Source of the DNA: Macquaria australasica
Taxonomy: Eukaryota > Chordata > Actinopteri > Centrarchiformes > Percichthyidae
Length of the DNA stretch: 64,000 nt
Reading direction: 5' to 3'
Assembly: GCA_005408345.1 (NCBI GenBank)
Contig: SEMN01000187.1
Coordinates: forward strand, 1-64,000
Below, in pieces: positions 36,185 to 47,681 of the stretch. A program made the translations under genes and the position numbers. Position 1 is the stretch's first letter. Each line of letters starts with the position of its first letter. The notes under the pieces are model-generated. The model did not search any database. It saw nothing but the letters and a program-made list of their open reading frames with translations, and was not told the DNA's origin.

Positions 36185-36666
36185 GGGGAGGAAGGAGTAT
36201 TTTAATCATTTACTTCAGGAAAAGTAGCAATACCACACTATAAAAATACTCCATTACAAGTAAATTCCTGCATTTCTAAAGTAAAAGTACAGAAGTATTG
36301 GCAACAAAATATACTTAAAGTAACAAAAGTAAAAGTACTCTTGCTGAACGGACCCTGTCAATGTTATATCATCACATTACTGGTTTATTATTTTATTGTA
36401 TTAATATGTAAGTGGTTCTTTAATGTTGTAGATAGTCGAGATGGAGCCAATTTTAACTACTTCATATACAGTTTGGTGGTTAACTCCAAAACAATGCACC
36501 ATCTTTTATAAACTGATCATGTTTTGTGTGTAAAATCTTAAACTGAAAAGGAAGTAGTGGAGTAGAAGTGTAAAGTAGCATAACATGGAAATACTCCAAT
36601 AAAGTACAAGTATACTATACTATATTGTACTTAAGTACAGTACTTGAGTAAAGTTTCCTCCACTGC
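36185..36666. mobile_element. CAGTGGTGGAA-type transposon, reverse orientation
   Basis: Its right end reads 'ttgtacttaagtacagtact' then 'gtttcctccactg', the inverse of the left end of the element at 5,360. Internal 'ccattacaagtaaattcctg' and 'gtaaaagtactcttgctga' words match the same family. Confidence 0.65.
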
Positions 36667-36929
36667 CTATTTGTTCTAATAAGGAGGGAAACGAGATGCA
36701 TTTGCTTACTGCTGCAAATGCGTAGATCTCACCTCATTTGATGTGTTGACCTTTGATATGTGAGATAGCAACCATCGATTAGGAAGTATTGATGATGCCC
36801 TTTTCAAGGTACCTTTCTGAATAAAGAATATAGTATGCAGTAGAACGAGAGGGATGCTTACTGACTGGCAGTGTGCGGACAAGTGTTGCTAATGCTAATG
36901 TTAGCTAGTTTGTCCATCTCATGTGAGGT

Positions 36930-37172
36930 CATTTTAATTACTTTATATACTGCTGGGCAGCTTGTGAATTTCAATAGTCTCATCCTGCAGTAATACACCA
37001 TAATTAATTTGTTGATTATATTGTGTGTTATTAATCTGAATCTACAGCAGTTATCAAATAAATGTAGTGGAGTAAAAAGTACAATATTTCCCTCTGAAAT
37101 GTAGTGAAATATAAGTTCAAAGTGCAGTACTTGAGTAAATGTATTTCGTTACTTTTCACCTCTGCAGGTAGC
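36930..37172. mobile_element. CAGTGGTGGAA-type transposon, partial
   Basis: It carries 'tgtagtggagtaaaaagtac', 'aaagtgcagtacttgagtaa' and 'gttacttttcacc', the terminal words of the same family. The far end is missing. It lies about 260 bp from the preceding copy. Confidence 0.55.
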
Positions 37173-37179
37173 TTATAAC

Positions 37180-38510
37180 TTTCCCAGCGTTCAGTTTTTT
37201 CCATTTAGCTCATTTTAATTTAAACCAATGAGATCACCCCTCCTCAGTAAAATGTGTTTTAAGTGAAACTCCAATATGCTTTTTGCTCTCTGGGTGTTCA
37301 CGTTGCCTCGTGGGAGCTGAAGACGCCTTTGTCAGTCGTCTCAGCAGGTTTCTCAGCAACTGTCTTTAAGCAGGAAGGGTGTTCAGGTGATCTGGGATCA
37401 GGTGAGGATTAGCTGTTGGCCTGCAGGAAGCCACCCAATACTGATTAAATGAGCCCGACTTGCTGGCCGCAGCAGCACTTAGCTGTGGATCAATCCAGCT
37501 CCTGTTGGACGTCAATCTCCTTTAGGTGACAGGTTTAGAGGAGAGCTTGATGATGTCATCGTCACAACTCTTAGTCTTGATTGGATTAGGATTAAAAAAA
37601 AAGAGAGGGGGGCTTGAAAATCCAGGCAGAGAAGTGAAGGTGTAACTATACTGACAATGTGCAAACCTCCAGCTGCTTCAGTGGAGATGGATGGAGGAGT
37701 AGCTGCATGTAGCTGGTAAAGAGCACTGGTAGCTCGCAGAACTCCCTTTGTTTTTCTCCATAGTTTCAGGGTTTCTTTCTACCATTATATGTAAAACATT
37801 TTAAAGAATTCAGTCTTCAAAGCTTTATATTGTAGAAAAAACTCAATATTATCTCTGTGGTTTTGTGGTATCAAAAGTTTCTCACAAGCATATATAATGT
37901 CCAATGTAGTGACTGTAGATGTTTGGGCAACCTATATCATCATGTAAAACTAAAATTAACAGCAGCAGGTCAGGGATGTGGATTTATCGGCTCTCTCTGC
38001 CTACAAAGGCCCAAATATTCAAGGCCTGATAAACACACGTCCCTCCTCTTCCTCCATGACAGAGGAGCTGAGTTGTGCTCGGCAGCTAGTGTCAGTGTCC
38101 ATTTTGCAGTCTTCGTCATGTCCCTCCTGACATTCAGTCTCGTCTCAGCGTCTTGTTTCTGCTCGTTAAACCACCAGAGAGGATTTAGATCTCAAAGCCA
38201 AATTTGATGGGACCTTTAATGTGGCTGAAACAGTGTCATTGTGAAATGTGTAGAGATGTTTTAATTTCTTCTTGCAACTTTGAACCACCAGAATAACCTT
38301 GACACATGGGACATACAGGAAAACAAAAATAGTCAATATTAATCAATATTACTACACTGCACCACTATTGTTATTTCTGTCTCAGGGCCAGAATCCTTTA
38401 TTTAGACTCACAAATCTGAGAGGCAAATTATATAATTTAGAATCACTTTGTTGGTGAAAGTGAGATTTTAGAGCTATATTTAGAGATAGTTGTTGAATGA
38501 TAAAGTGATA
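37180..38510. other. Intergenic stretch with possible conserved element
   Basis: No gene was found. The section 37,380-37,600 is free of recognisable repeats and holds paired homeobox and CRE-like words (actgattaaatgag, gtggatcaatcc, gatgatgtcatcg). It is a candidate enhancer for comparison with other fish. Confidence 0.25.
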
Positions 38511-38517
38511 ATACCGA

Positions 38518-38592
38518 TGATGGTTATGATGATGAGACTTTATTGATCCCTGTGGAGAAGCAGGGTCATTCAGCAGCAAAAAGGACAAATGG
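38518..38592. repeat. SINE/LINE tail fragment
   Basis: 'gactttattgatccctgtgg' followed by 'cattcagcagcaaaaa' is a common teleost retroelement 3' fragment. Confidence 0.5.
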
Positions 38593-38773
38593 ACAATAAG
38601 CTCAAAAACCCACCATGAAATAAGACATAATACAGGGGAAATAATGAAGAAAACTGTGAGAAAAGAGCAAAATACGTGAATGTCAGTTGTGCTGTGGCAG
38701 CTTAAACCGCTTAAACTTCAAATTGTTATCGCAGTTACTTTTACTTGTGACAAACTAATTTCTTTTTATGTAA

Positions 38774-39094
38774 CAGGTAGAGCTGAAACGATTAGTCGAT
38801 AAGTGGATTGACAGAAAATGAATCGCCAACTATTTCTGATGATCGATTTACATTTTTTAAAGCAAAAATGCCAAAAATTCTCTGGCGGCACCTTCTCCAA
38901 TGTGAGGATTTGGTGAGTTTTGTCTGTTTTACATCTTTGTAAAGGGAATATAGTTGGGTTTTGGACTGTTGGTCGGACAAAACAAGACATCTGAGGACGT
39001 CACCTTGAGCTTTGTAGGAAATGGTGATGAGCATGTTTCACTATTTTCTGACGTTTTACAAGCAAAAGAAAGAAATAGTTAGTTGCAGCCCTAG
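38774..39094. mobile_element. MITE with GGGCTGCAACTAA ends
   Basis: The left end 'gtagagctgaaacgattagt' and right end 'tagttagttgcagccctag' are imperfect inverted copies, about 320 bp apart. A second, oppositely oriented member lies at 45,785-46,000. Non-coding. Confidence 0.7.
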
Positions 39095-39100
39095 AAACTG

Positions 39101-39183
39101 TCTTCCACAGCTCAGGGATTGGAGTTCTGGTCTTGACCCCTGGTCTTGTAAATCAGGGCTTGTGAGTTCAAATCTTACATCAT
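39101..39183 (+). pseudogene. tRNA-Thr(TGT)-like sequence with internal duplication
   Basis: It matches a tRNA-Thr in order. Box A-like 'agctcaggg' is followed by an anticodon arm of stem CTGGT/ATCAG around the 7-base loop CTTGTAA (anticodon TGT). A T-arm with stem GTGAG/CTTAC encloses TTCAAAT (box B GAGTTCAAATC). A roughly 14-base segment (ctggtcttg and neighbours) occurs twice, inserting an extra half arm. The acceptor stem does not pair. It is therefore a tRNA-derived pseudogene or SINE head, not a working tRNA. Confidence 0.6.
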
Positions 39184-39199
39184 ATTCGATGTATATCAT

Positions 39200-42100
39200 A
39201 TACACATGAGTTGTAACAAACTCATGTGTTATGGAAGCTCTCACAGTTCGGCACACCTTTGTTCAGAGGCAGTTTACTATGGAGGCCAAATGAAAGCGGC
39301 AGCAGCGTCCTGCAGGCTGAAAGACATTTGAATAATGAGAATTTGTTAATTACTTTAAGATTAAGCACAGAGGCCTCAGTCTGTAAGCTCCTGTATCATA
39401 TGAGTGTTTAGCGAAGGTTAAGACAACTCTCTTCTCCGTGGCTAATCTCGGAGACGCAGAAGGAAAAGCTGCAGTAATCTCACCACACCGTCACATACAG
39501 CAGACACTCAAAGCAGCCTCCTCTGAAAGCCAACAAGAGGCTGCGATAGCGTTTGACAAGATCCAGACTTCCAACAGTGGCTGCTAATGTTTAACCCCCT
39601 CTAATCGCTGCTATTAATAACTGTCACATGCTCCACGTTTCATTTTTAGGTATCAAACCAGCACTTTGGTCTGCAACAAGCTCAATAAATCCACATTTTA
39701 CATAACCAACATTTTAAGAAAACATTAGGAAAGAGGCAGATCACCTTGACAGATGCAGCAAATATTCCTGAAGTTGTGAATCATTTTCAGAGAGAAATAT
39801 GTTTGTTAGAGAAATGTGAGAAAAGAAATGAGAAATTATGGTTTAAAGGGAAGAGGTGGAGAGCTTTTTGACCACAGCAAGTAGGAGAGGAAGACACGGG
39901 AATGCAAGGAAAGAAGTGTTTATCTTTGGGCTTGTAATAAAGCGTCTATACTCAGGTAATCAAAAAGTTTTGTAGAAGAGTACAATCTAAACTGACCGTA
40001 AGAACTTGGCTTGAATGTCTATTTCTAAGTTTAAAACTTGGTCTTATTGCCTAATGTGCTATCACTGCAACACCGCCGACTCAGCTCAAAGAAACCCGTC
40101 AATAAAAAGCACATGGGCTGAAATATCTGCTGAGCTGAGTAGACACTTTGGTGCAACAGTAACACGAGTAGATACATTTTTAATAAGGCTGGCCAAAGAG
40201 GAAATCGAACACCAAACTCTGACTGTGATCAAGTGTGATCTTTGCTTTAGTCGGAACCAGAGAAAATGGCCTTTGTCACATTTTTACATTTGAATTCGTT
40301 TTGGTTCACGCTGCTAAACAGAGTTCAGTGATGAGATGCAAATGGATGACAAATTAAAGACATCCTAAGTCTTTTAGTCTAACATTAACATTTTGTCATT
40401 TTAGGGATATTGTGTTATTTTTGTGAAATGTTATTTAAAATCACTATTATATAGCATTTTGATCAAAAATCAGATTCAGGTTAATCGGCAAGTGAAGGGA
40501 ATTTGCTTTGGTACATTGGTGCATAACAATAAACATAGTATGTAGAAAATATAAAGAAAGATAAAGCAAGTACTGCAAGTCAAGAAGCATAAATATGAAA
40601 TATAAAACTGACCATAAAATGTGGAAAAATATTATAAAACATATGTACAATATGACTGTTATTTAAATGAGAGAGCAGTTTTGTGCAGGGAAATGATCAG
40701 CTACAGTGTCAGTAAGTATGTTTCTATCTGCATGCTTTAATGTGCATTTTCAATTTGCGCATAATAAAACCTGAGTGGAAATGCAGAGGGAAAAAAGGCA
40801 AAATTTTGCAAAAACACATGTTTATGCTTGGCTGAGGAGAAAACGTTGATGCACTGATTAAAACAAAATGCGACAAAATGCAGTGGAAACAGACGAAACA
40901 TCAGATCTGTGTGGAGCGATGATGACACTGTAACGTTCCTCAAATTAATACATGAAACAAACAGAAAAACAAGCCATACTTTCTGTCTTTTTAAAGGTGT
41001 TTACATACTGTCAACTGTTCATCCTGATGCACTCAATTCCTAATATTTGCATAACTGTAGTGGAAGGAAACACATTCATTTGTATTTTATTTGGGCTACA
41101 TTTGGATGAAAACTCAGCCAATAATATCCCATCACCTCTGTTACTCGTCAATCTAAACGTGTCACATATTAGCATGCTAACATTAGTTTAGTCAGTTAGC
41201 TACACAACAGTTACACCTGGGGGTAAACTACAACTAATCTACACATAAGAACTATTTCGTGTGGTGCAACCTGTTTTAATTTAGTGATGCGTGAATCGCC
41301 ACTTAGTAAATACTTAAGTTATAGCTCGGCACTTTGGACAGCTAGTTCCACCAGTGCCAGATCTCAACACAACAGAACACCTGTGGGACATTTAGCAGCG
41401 TCGTGTTAGACAGCAGTCTCCACCACCATGATGGAGTATCTTTTGTAAGATGGTGTTCATCCCTCCAGAAGAGTTCACAGACATGAATTTATGCCAAGAA
41501 GTTGTTCTGGCAGCTCGTTGCCTTATGTCACCCATCTGTATTTCTGTCAACTAAACTGGAGTTTTTCCAATTTAATTTTAGCATCAGGTCTTTGATAAAT
41601 AAGGAAATATAAAGATAATCTCTTCTAGTGAATGAAAATGTATGGTATTTACACATTCTGGGTCTATTTACAGATGTTAGGGCTACAAATTGTTCCCCTC
41701 TATAATAAGCCAATAAGGGCATGTAAACAAAAGTCACATTTTTTATTTGTTTACATGGATCTCTTATAGCTCAAGGCTTGTCTTCCAAGAGTCCATATTA
41801 AAGTCACAGTAAAAACATTTTACTACATACTACATAGCACACGCATACGCATCGTATACACATGATTATAAATACTGGCACACATGACTGACATGTAGGT
41901 ATTTTCAGGCAGAGTTTTGACTGAAATCTCAGTCACTCTGTGTTTTTCCTTTCTAATGTTCAGACCAGTTAAACATACCAATAACGAGCTGAATATCTCA
42001 AAAATATGTCTTTTTCCTTTTTCCTGCTAAGAGAATCCAGGTGAACTTACACTAAATAATCATGTGACATTAGCTCGTAGGTGTGTCGTCCTTTGAATAT

Positions 42101-42500
42101 TGTTGGATCATTTAATTGTGGGACGGCAGTATCTCCTGTCCCTTAGGAGGTTTCCTGCATTTGCTAAAGGTGATAAGGAAGGCAGCACTGAACCACCTCT
42201 CCTTAACATTTTACAGAGCTCGGCCTGATGTTTGATAATTGCGGCTCAGTTGTCAACACACTGTATGTCTCCTTCAACCCCTGCGTTTGTTCTCATTTCT
42301 TGGACTCGGTGTGGATTACGCAGTGAGTCACACTGCAGTTCACTTCACTGCAGAGCACTGAGACTCACATTTTCAGTCATCTAAAAGGCACGATTGGATG
42401 CCAGACAAGTTCAGCACCATGAGTGACATCTACCACAGATGGTAGGAACTGTGGCTTGTTGTAAATTTTGGAGATAGAGAGTCGTTGGACAAATTAACAT
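39200..42500. other. Intergenic stretch, transposon relics only
   Basis: The region 40,700-40,930 looks like a MITE (words 'tgcatgctttaatgtgc', 'tgcgcataataaaacctgag', 'agtggaaacagac'). The region 41,330-41,530 holds an old transposon relic (gatctcaacacaacagaac then cctgtgggac), a phrase common in dispersed fish repeats. A 92-codon frame at 40,015-40,293 has no splice or domain support. Confidence 0.45.
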
Positions 42501-42504
42501 GAAT

Positions 42505-42729
42505 ATAAATGAAGTCCAAAGACATGCAAGTTAGGTTAATTGGTGATTCTAAATTGTCCGTAGGTGTGACTGTGAGTGTGAATGTTTGTCTGTCTCTATG
42601 TGTTAGCCCTGTGATTGACTGGCGACCAGTCCTGGGTGTACCCCGCCTCTCGCCCAATGTCAGCTGGGATTGGCTCCAGCCCCCCGCGACCCTCTAAGAG
42701 GATAAGCGGTATAGAAAATGGATGGATAA
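42505..42729 (+). mobile_element. Non-LTR retrotransposon 3' tail (SINE/LINE)
   Basis: It contains 'ctaaattgtccgtaggtgtg', 'tgtgattgactggcgacc', 'cctgggtgtaccccgcc' and ends with 'ggataagcggtatagaaaat' plus a 'ggatgga' tail. This is a very widespread teleost retroelement 3' end. Confidence 0.85.
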
Positions 42730-45700
42730 ATTAAGTCTTTGTGCTAAATATTTGATTTCAAACTCTTTACAGTCAAAAAATACAAATGCAATGTGCTGAA
42801 ATAGAGCCAAAACAATAAACTTATACTTTATGGTTGAACAGTTATTCTGAGACTCACTTCAAGAAATATTGGACTTAATTTTAAACAGCATGCATCACAG
42901 CAGAGGGTTTATTTGAATGACACGGAGGAACAAAGATGCAACTTTAAACAACAACAAAAAAAAGGCAATGCATATTTATTGTTTTTAGACAACAGAAAAG
43001 CTAAACGTGTTTTTTTCACTAATAAATTACTAAATGTATTGATTCAATTCAAGCACAAACACTACCAGCAACCTCCCTTCAGTTCAAAGCCTCCAAAGAA
43101 ATTAGGTTTCAAATGAGCAAAAACTGACCAGAAATTATCTAAACTATTTTTGTGTGATTTCTGGTTTCACTATTCTTTCTCACATCAGCTTCCTGTTTGA
43201 ACCCCATTCACAGTTATGTTGGCCGCAGCAGGTTTGATGATGGCTTTAACTCACATCTCTAACTGCCTCCTTGCATAAAAAAACAAAAAACAACCAATGT
43301 GTTGAGGAAGGGTCGGTGCTTCTTCATTATTTAGCTAGCATCTCTGCGTTCCTTCATGTAAACCGATAGGCTGGAGCTCTGAAGAGGGTGGAGTTGTTTT
43401 GTTTGTGCTTTATTCCCTGAGAGTTCTCGTGTTCCACTGCAGCCGAGTCGAGATAACGGTCTAAATATAGAGCGGGGTGCAGGGACTCTGAGGCCTGTGG
43501 GCTCAAGTCATTGTGCTCTCAAGAGCCGACAAGGTTTCCTGAATCCTTGTAGCCCTGTGGTAGCTGGTGCGGTTACATATGTTGCAAATGTTGCAAGTTT
43601 CAGTCATGTAGCTGATGGTTTTTCTACTGAAGCTGGAATTAAGCTTCCAGTCTTCTTCAGAACTGCTTGTCGGATGCTCGAATAGCCTCGGAGACCTCCT
43701 CCCCCCACACCTTTCCAACGTCAGATTAGTTGGGCTGTGTCCGACCATTTCTGTGACCGACATTCAGAACCCACTTACACGCCAGGATTGGCCATCTGTG
43801 TGTTTAAACTTCTCTCTCAAGTTCTCTTCTTTCGTTCTTTACACAACTACTTCTGACACTTTTTATGCAAACAACCGAGTTCAACTCTACGAACGTCTTC
43901 CAGGAGAGACTGTCTAAAAGATGTGTGCTGTTTCCCCCTCTCTCTTTATGACAGCCAGCCTTTCACCCTGCCTCAGGTGTTTATATTAACACTTTTGATA
44001 TCTGACTTGGACTGACAACACATTGTACAAATTAGTTCTGTTCACATAACCCGTTCTTTATGTTTTTGCGAGGATACTCAGAAATCGCAAAGGTTTGCAG
44101 ACACAACTCACACACACCTCCCAAATCTCAACAATGTGTCATGTGACCTGCACATCAAGCAAGCTGATTGGTCGATTCAATTTGAAACAGAGAAAAAAGA
44201 AAATTGCGGACGTTATACAAATTGTACATTTGTATAAGAATAAAAGGAATAGCCTCTCAAACATCTCCAAACAACGCCTGTACATGTTCGCTTACGTGTG
44301 GCCTGGATAAGCTTGTTTCAGCCTTGAGGCAGTTCAGGGTTTGGGAAGTTAATGTATCTGTCCGAGAATGCAATCTTGTTCAGCTTGGCCCTGCATCACA
44401 TTCAGAAAGTTAAAGGTACATTTCGGTATTTGTCAGCTTAGGTGTTATTGTAATATTTTTATTGGTCATGATAACTTTTTACTCACCACAGCTGTTGTAG
44501 AGATTTGGGAACTTTAGCAGGGACAAAGTCGATGTGGACAAGCAGCGTGAGGCTCTTACAGCTTTTCAAAAAAAAAACTTTAATGAAATCTCAAACACTT
44601 GTCGTTGAGTCCAATCAATAGTGAACACAGAAAGTAGTTCCCTGGAAATTAATGTCGCTGTTGTAGGAAACTGCACTGAATAGCAGATGCACATCTTGGC
44701 TAACATATCTTTCCACCTACCGTAGTAGATTGTGAGTGTGCAGGCCTCTAAATCTAAAGTTACCACTGTCACATACTTACTTCTTAGTGGTGTCATTGTT
44801 GGTGTCGGGCTACATCGTTCCTCGACCGTAACTTCAGCTGTAAGCATGAGACTCCTGCCATGAAGGAGCCGTCAGCGACGTTAGCCAGACCTGTACAGAA
44901 CAAGTGGTCCACATGAGCACTAGCAGCTCTACCTGCCTCTCAGCGCTTCAGGTTTCACGTCTCTCTGGACTTGACTGACTGGTCTGCTTCCATCAGATGG
45001 TAGCGCCACCATTTTGACTGTTGTTGATCACCTAACTTGCAAAGAAACAGCTGAAATCATGTTTTGGGGGTAATATTTAGAGCTGGCTAAAATAACCCTT
45101 GTGTAATTGATGTTAAATGTCCAGCGGGTGAATGACAAACTCCAAACTTACTTCAGCTGGACCTGCAGCTGCTCACACATCCCCAGCTGATTGTGACTGC
45201 TTGAGCTATTTGCCTCCAACATTTTGGCAAAGTGAGAAAACTCTGATGGGTTTTCTGTTTTCCCCTGACACTGCAATACGCTGCTCTGATTAATTACCAT
45301 GCAGCAAATGTTAAAGCCTGACTAGTTAATCACTATCATCTGTTATGCTGAGTATTAACAGATTCTGAAATCTTTTTTCTAAACACTCATTAAATGCATG
45401 ACCTTTTCTATATGCTGCTGCTGCTGCTGCTGCTGTTTGTTTTCTAATGTTTCTTGGGTTTCATTTTATTAAAGTGTGTTTGTCGCTTATGACTTTAAAG
45501 GAGACGGTCATTAATTCAGAGCTGACTTTGCTAACAACCAGGAAACCCTGGTGTTCTGTCCACGCCTACATCAGGAGGTGCAGACATGCCTGGATGAAGG
45601 CTCGTGGCACTCTGCTCCATATGTCTGCCAGCAGTACCTCATTTCATCATTTCACCTGCCTCTCGGGGTCCAGTCCTGCAAGCTGACCCCCCAGTTTGTG

Positions 45701-45780
45701 GGTCCATAGCTCGTCACCAAGCAGTTCAAACTATATGCAATCCATACTGTAACTAAATCAGCAAGAGTCCTCTATCGCCT
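42730..45780. other. Intergenic stretch, no gene seen
   Basis: No exon was recognised. A (CTG)8 run lies at about 45,412-45,436. The section 45,130-45,350 is low in repeats. Part of this stretch may be a 5' intron of rab3a. Confidence 0.45.
45412..45436. repeat. (CTG)8 trinucleotide run
   Basis: A short pure CTG/CAG array in non-coding DNA, about 2 kb upstream of the first rab3a coding exon. Confidence 0.9.
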
Positions 45781-45784
45781 TACC

Positions 45785-46000
45785 AATTATTTTCTCAATT
45801 AATGGATTAATCATTTGGTTTATAAAATGTTTTGTTTTAGCTTGTTTTATTTGACCAACAGTCCAGAACCCAAATATATTCAGTTTACTATCAGTTATGA
45901 CACAGAAAAGCAGCAAATCTTCACATTTAAAAAACTGAAACTATCAAGTCTCAAAACCAGTTGACTAATCAAGACTAATCAACTAATCACTGCAGCTCTA
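45785..46000. mobile_element. MITE with GGGCTGCAACTAA-type end, reverse copy
   Basis: It ends in 'aactaatcactgcagctcta' and holds 'attattttctcaattaatgg' and 'gaccaacagtccagaaccc', matching the reverse complement of the MITE at 38,774 (there 'ggttttggactgttggtcgg'). Confidence 0.6.
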
Positions 46001-46009
46001 TTCTGCATT

Positions 46010-47456
46010 TTCTCATTACCCACATCATAGATACAGTTTTATCATAGTTTTCCCTTAAGCTTTATCAGTTCAGCTAACTTGTCTTAGCTCTCTCGCCTTT
46101 CTACTTACAGATAACTTGTACATGTACGTCACTGAGTGGCTGATATCTTTTTTATGTTATTACTGAGTTATATTAATATCTATATCTATATATCTACATT
46201 ATATTTATATCCATTTTTGGGATTGGATTGGACGCTCTTCTTGATTGCTCTGTTGCTCATTATTTATGCTAATAAGATGGTTGTGTTTTGCCATACATAT
46301 CTATACTGTATGGAGGATTTTTCCTTCAAATTGCTCTACATTACCACAGATGTGTAGATTTCAGTGTGGAATCTTATGGTGCCATCAAATGTCTTACCCT
46401 GAAACTTTTATTACCTCGCTTGAAAGAGTGTTTTAGGAGTGTGGATCAAACAGAAAATTCAAATTTGTACTTTCGGGAAAGGTCACTGTCATCTATTTTT
46501 AAAGCACTGCCACCAGAGTTGTTGCGGGAGGGGTGCGAGACCCTCTGCGAACTTGGCATGGGAGGCCCTGATTATCACTTACATGCATACACATGAACCA
46601 CAGTACAACAAACATAGACAGTTTTAGTTAAACGTTAAATTGTGCAGTGCAATTTTGTACAAATGCATTTCATTTGTGTTTAATATAAGTGCTTTAAATG
46701 GAGATTAAACATTACAATAATCATGTATAAGAATGCAAGTGTGTGTGTTTTTAACTTATTGACAAGGTGCTGTAAGGCTCTACAACAGCATTACATACAG
46801 CTAAAGCAGTGGTTTGCTCACCTTAAACAGGATTAGACATCAACAGCATTCTGCACAACTTTAACTGCACTACATTCAACTTTTAAACGGCATTATGCAC
46901 ACCCAACAGCAATTTAACATGAATGATGAAATGAATTACATGAAGGTCACTTTTCTTGTTTTCTTGGCAGCAAACTCAACAGTAACATCTCAATAATTCA
47001 TTGTGTATGCAACATCCTGTTCAATGGATAGAATAACAAGCCCATGTAGTCTGACACGAGACAGAGATGTTACACAAATAACTAAATTCTTTCAACTTTG
47101 AAATGTTGTCAAACTCCCACATTTGTGTAAATTGGATGCAGAGAGCAGTGACAGCCTGATCAATGGTCTGTTATTTAGGCTCTGGATTCGGGTGAACACT
47201 CATCTGGGAGCTGGGACTTTAACCCACGATGGAATAATCGCACCTTTTTTTTCATGTGACCTTTATTTTCACTGGACAGACATGAAAGTCGCTTTGAAGC
47301 ATGTTGGGTAAAAAAAACAACCTGTGTTTCGAGGTTCATAAGAGGCGTGAGGCCCTTTGCAGTTGCACCACTTGCAACAGCTATGACTGCCACATGTAAA
47401 GGGCACTGAGGTCATTTGATTAAAGTTTTGTTTTTCTCCCTCGTCTCTGTCCACAG
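46010..47456. other. Upstream flank or intron of rab3a
   Basis: No gene was recognised. The first coding exon begins immediately after an acceptor (tctctgtccacag|ATG). The start codon is therefore the first base of an internal exon and at least one non-coding 5' exon must lie further upstream. Confidence 0.6.
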
Positions 47457-47681
47457 ATGGCCTCAGCAACAGCAACCTACGGGCAGAAGGAGTCTTCGGA
47501 CCAAAACTTTGACTATATGTTCAAGATCCTCATCATTGGAAACAGCAGTGTGGGCAAAACCTCCTTCTTGTTCCGCTACGCCGACGACTCCTTCACGCCG
47601 GCCTTTGTGAGTACGGTGGGCATCGACTTCAAGGTGAAGACCATCTACAGGAATGACAAGAGGATCAAATTACAGATCTGG
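47457..47681 (+). CDS. rab3a: rab3a coding exon 1
   Basis: 75 codons, from the ATG directly after the acceptor to LQIW, with donor TGG|GTAAGA in phase 0. It holds the P-loop and switch I. The intron that follows is 4.8 kb and rich in repeats. Confidence 0.97.

Noticed and set aside
40015..40293. 92-codon plus-strand frame
   Set aside because: No splice sites, no recognisable domain and no promoter; the region is AT-rich with transposon relics.
41330..41530. Possible Tc1/mariner transposase fragment
   Set aside because: One phrase resembles a transposase end (DLN..EHLWD), but the surrounding frames are broken and the phrase is common in dispersed fish repeats, so I kept it only as a relic.
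46288..46596. 102-codon plus-strand frame upstream of rab3a
   Set aside because: Composition is ordinary AT-rich intergenic DNA; no homology recognised and no splice structure.
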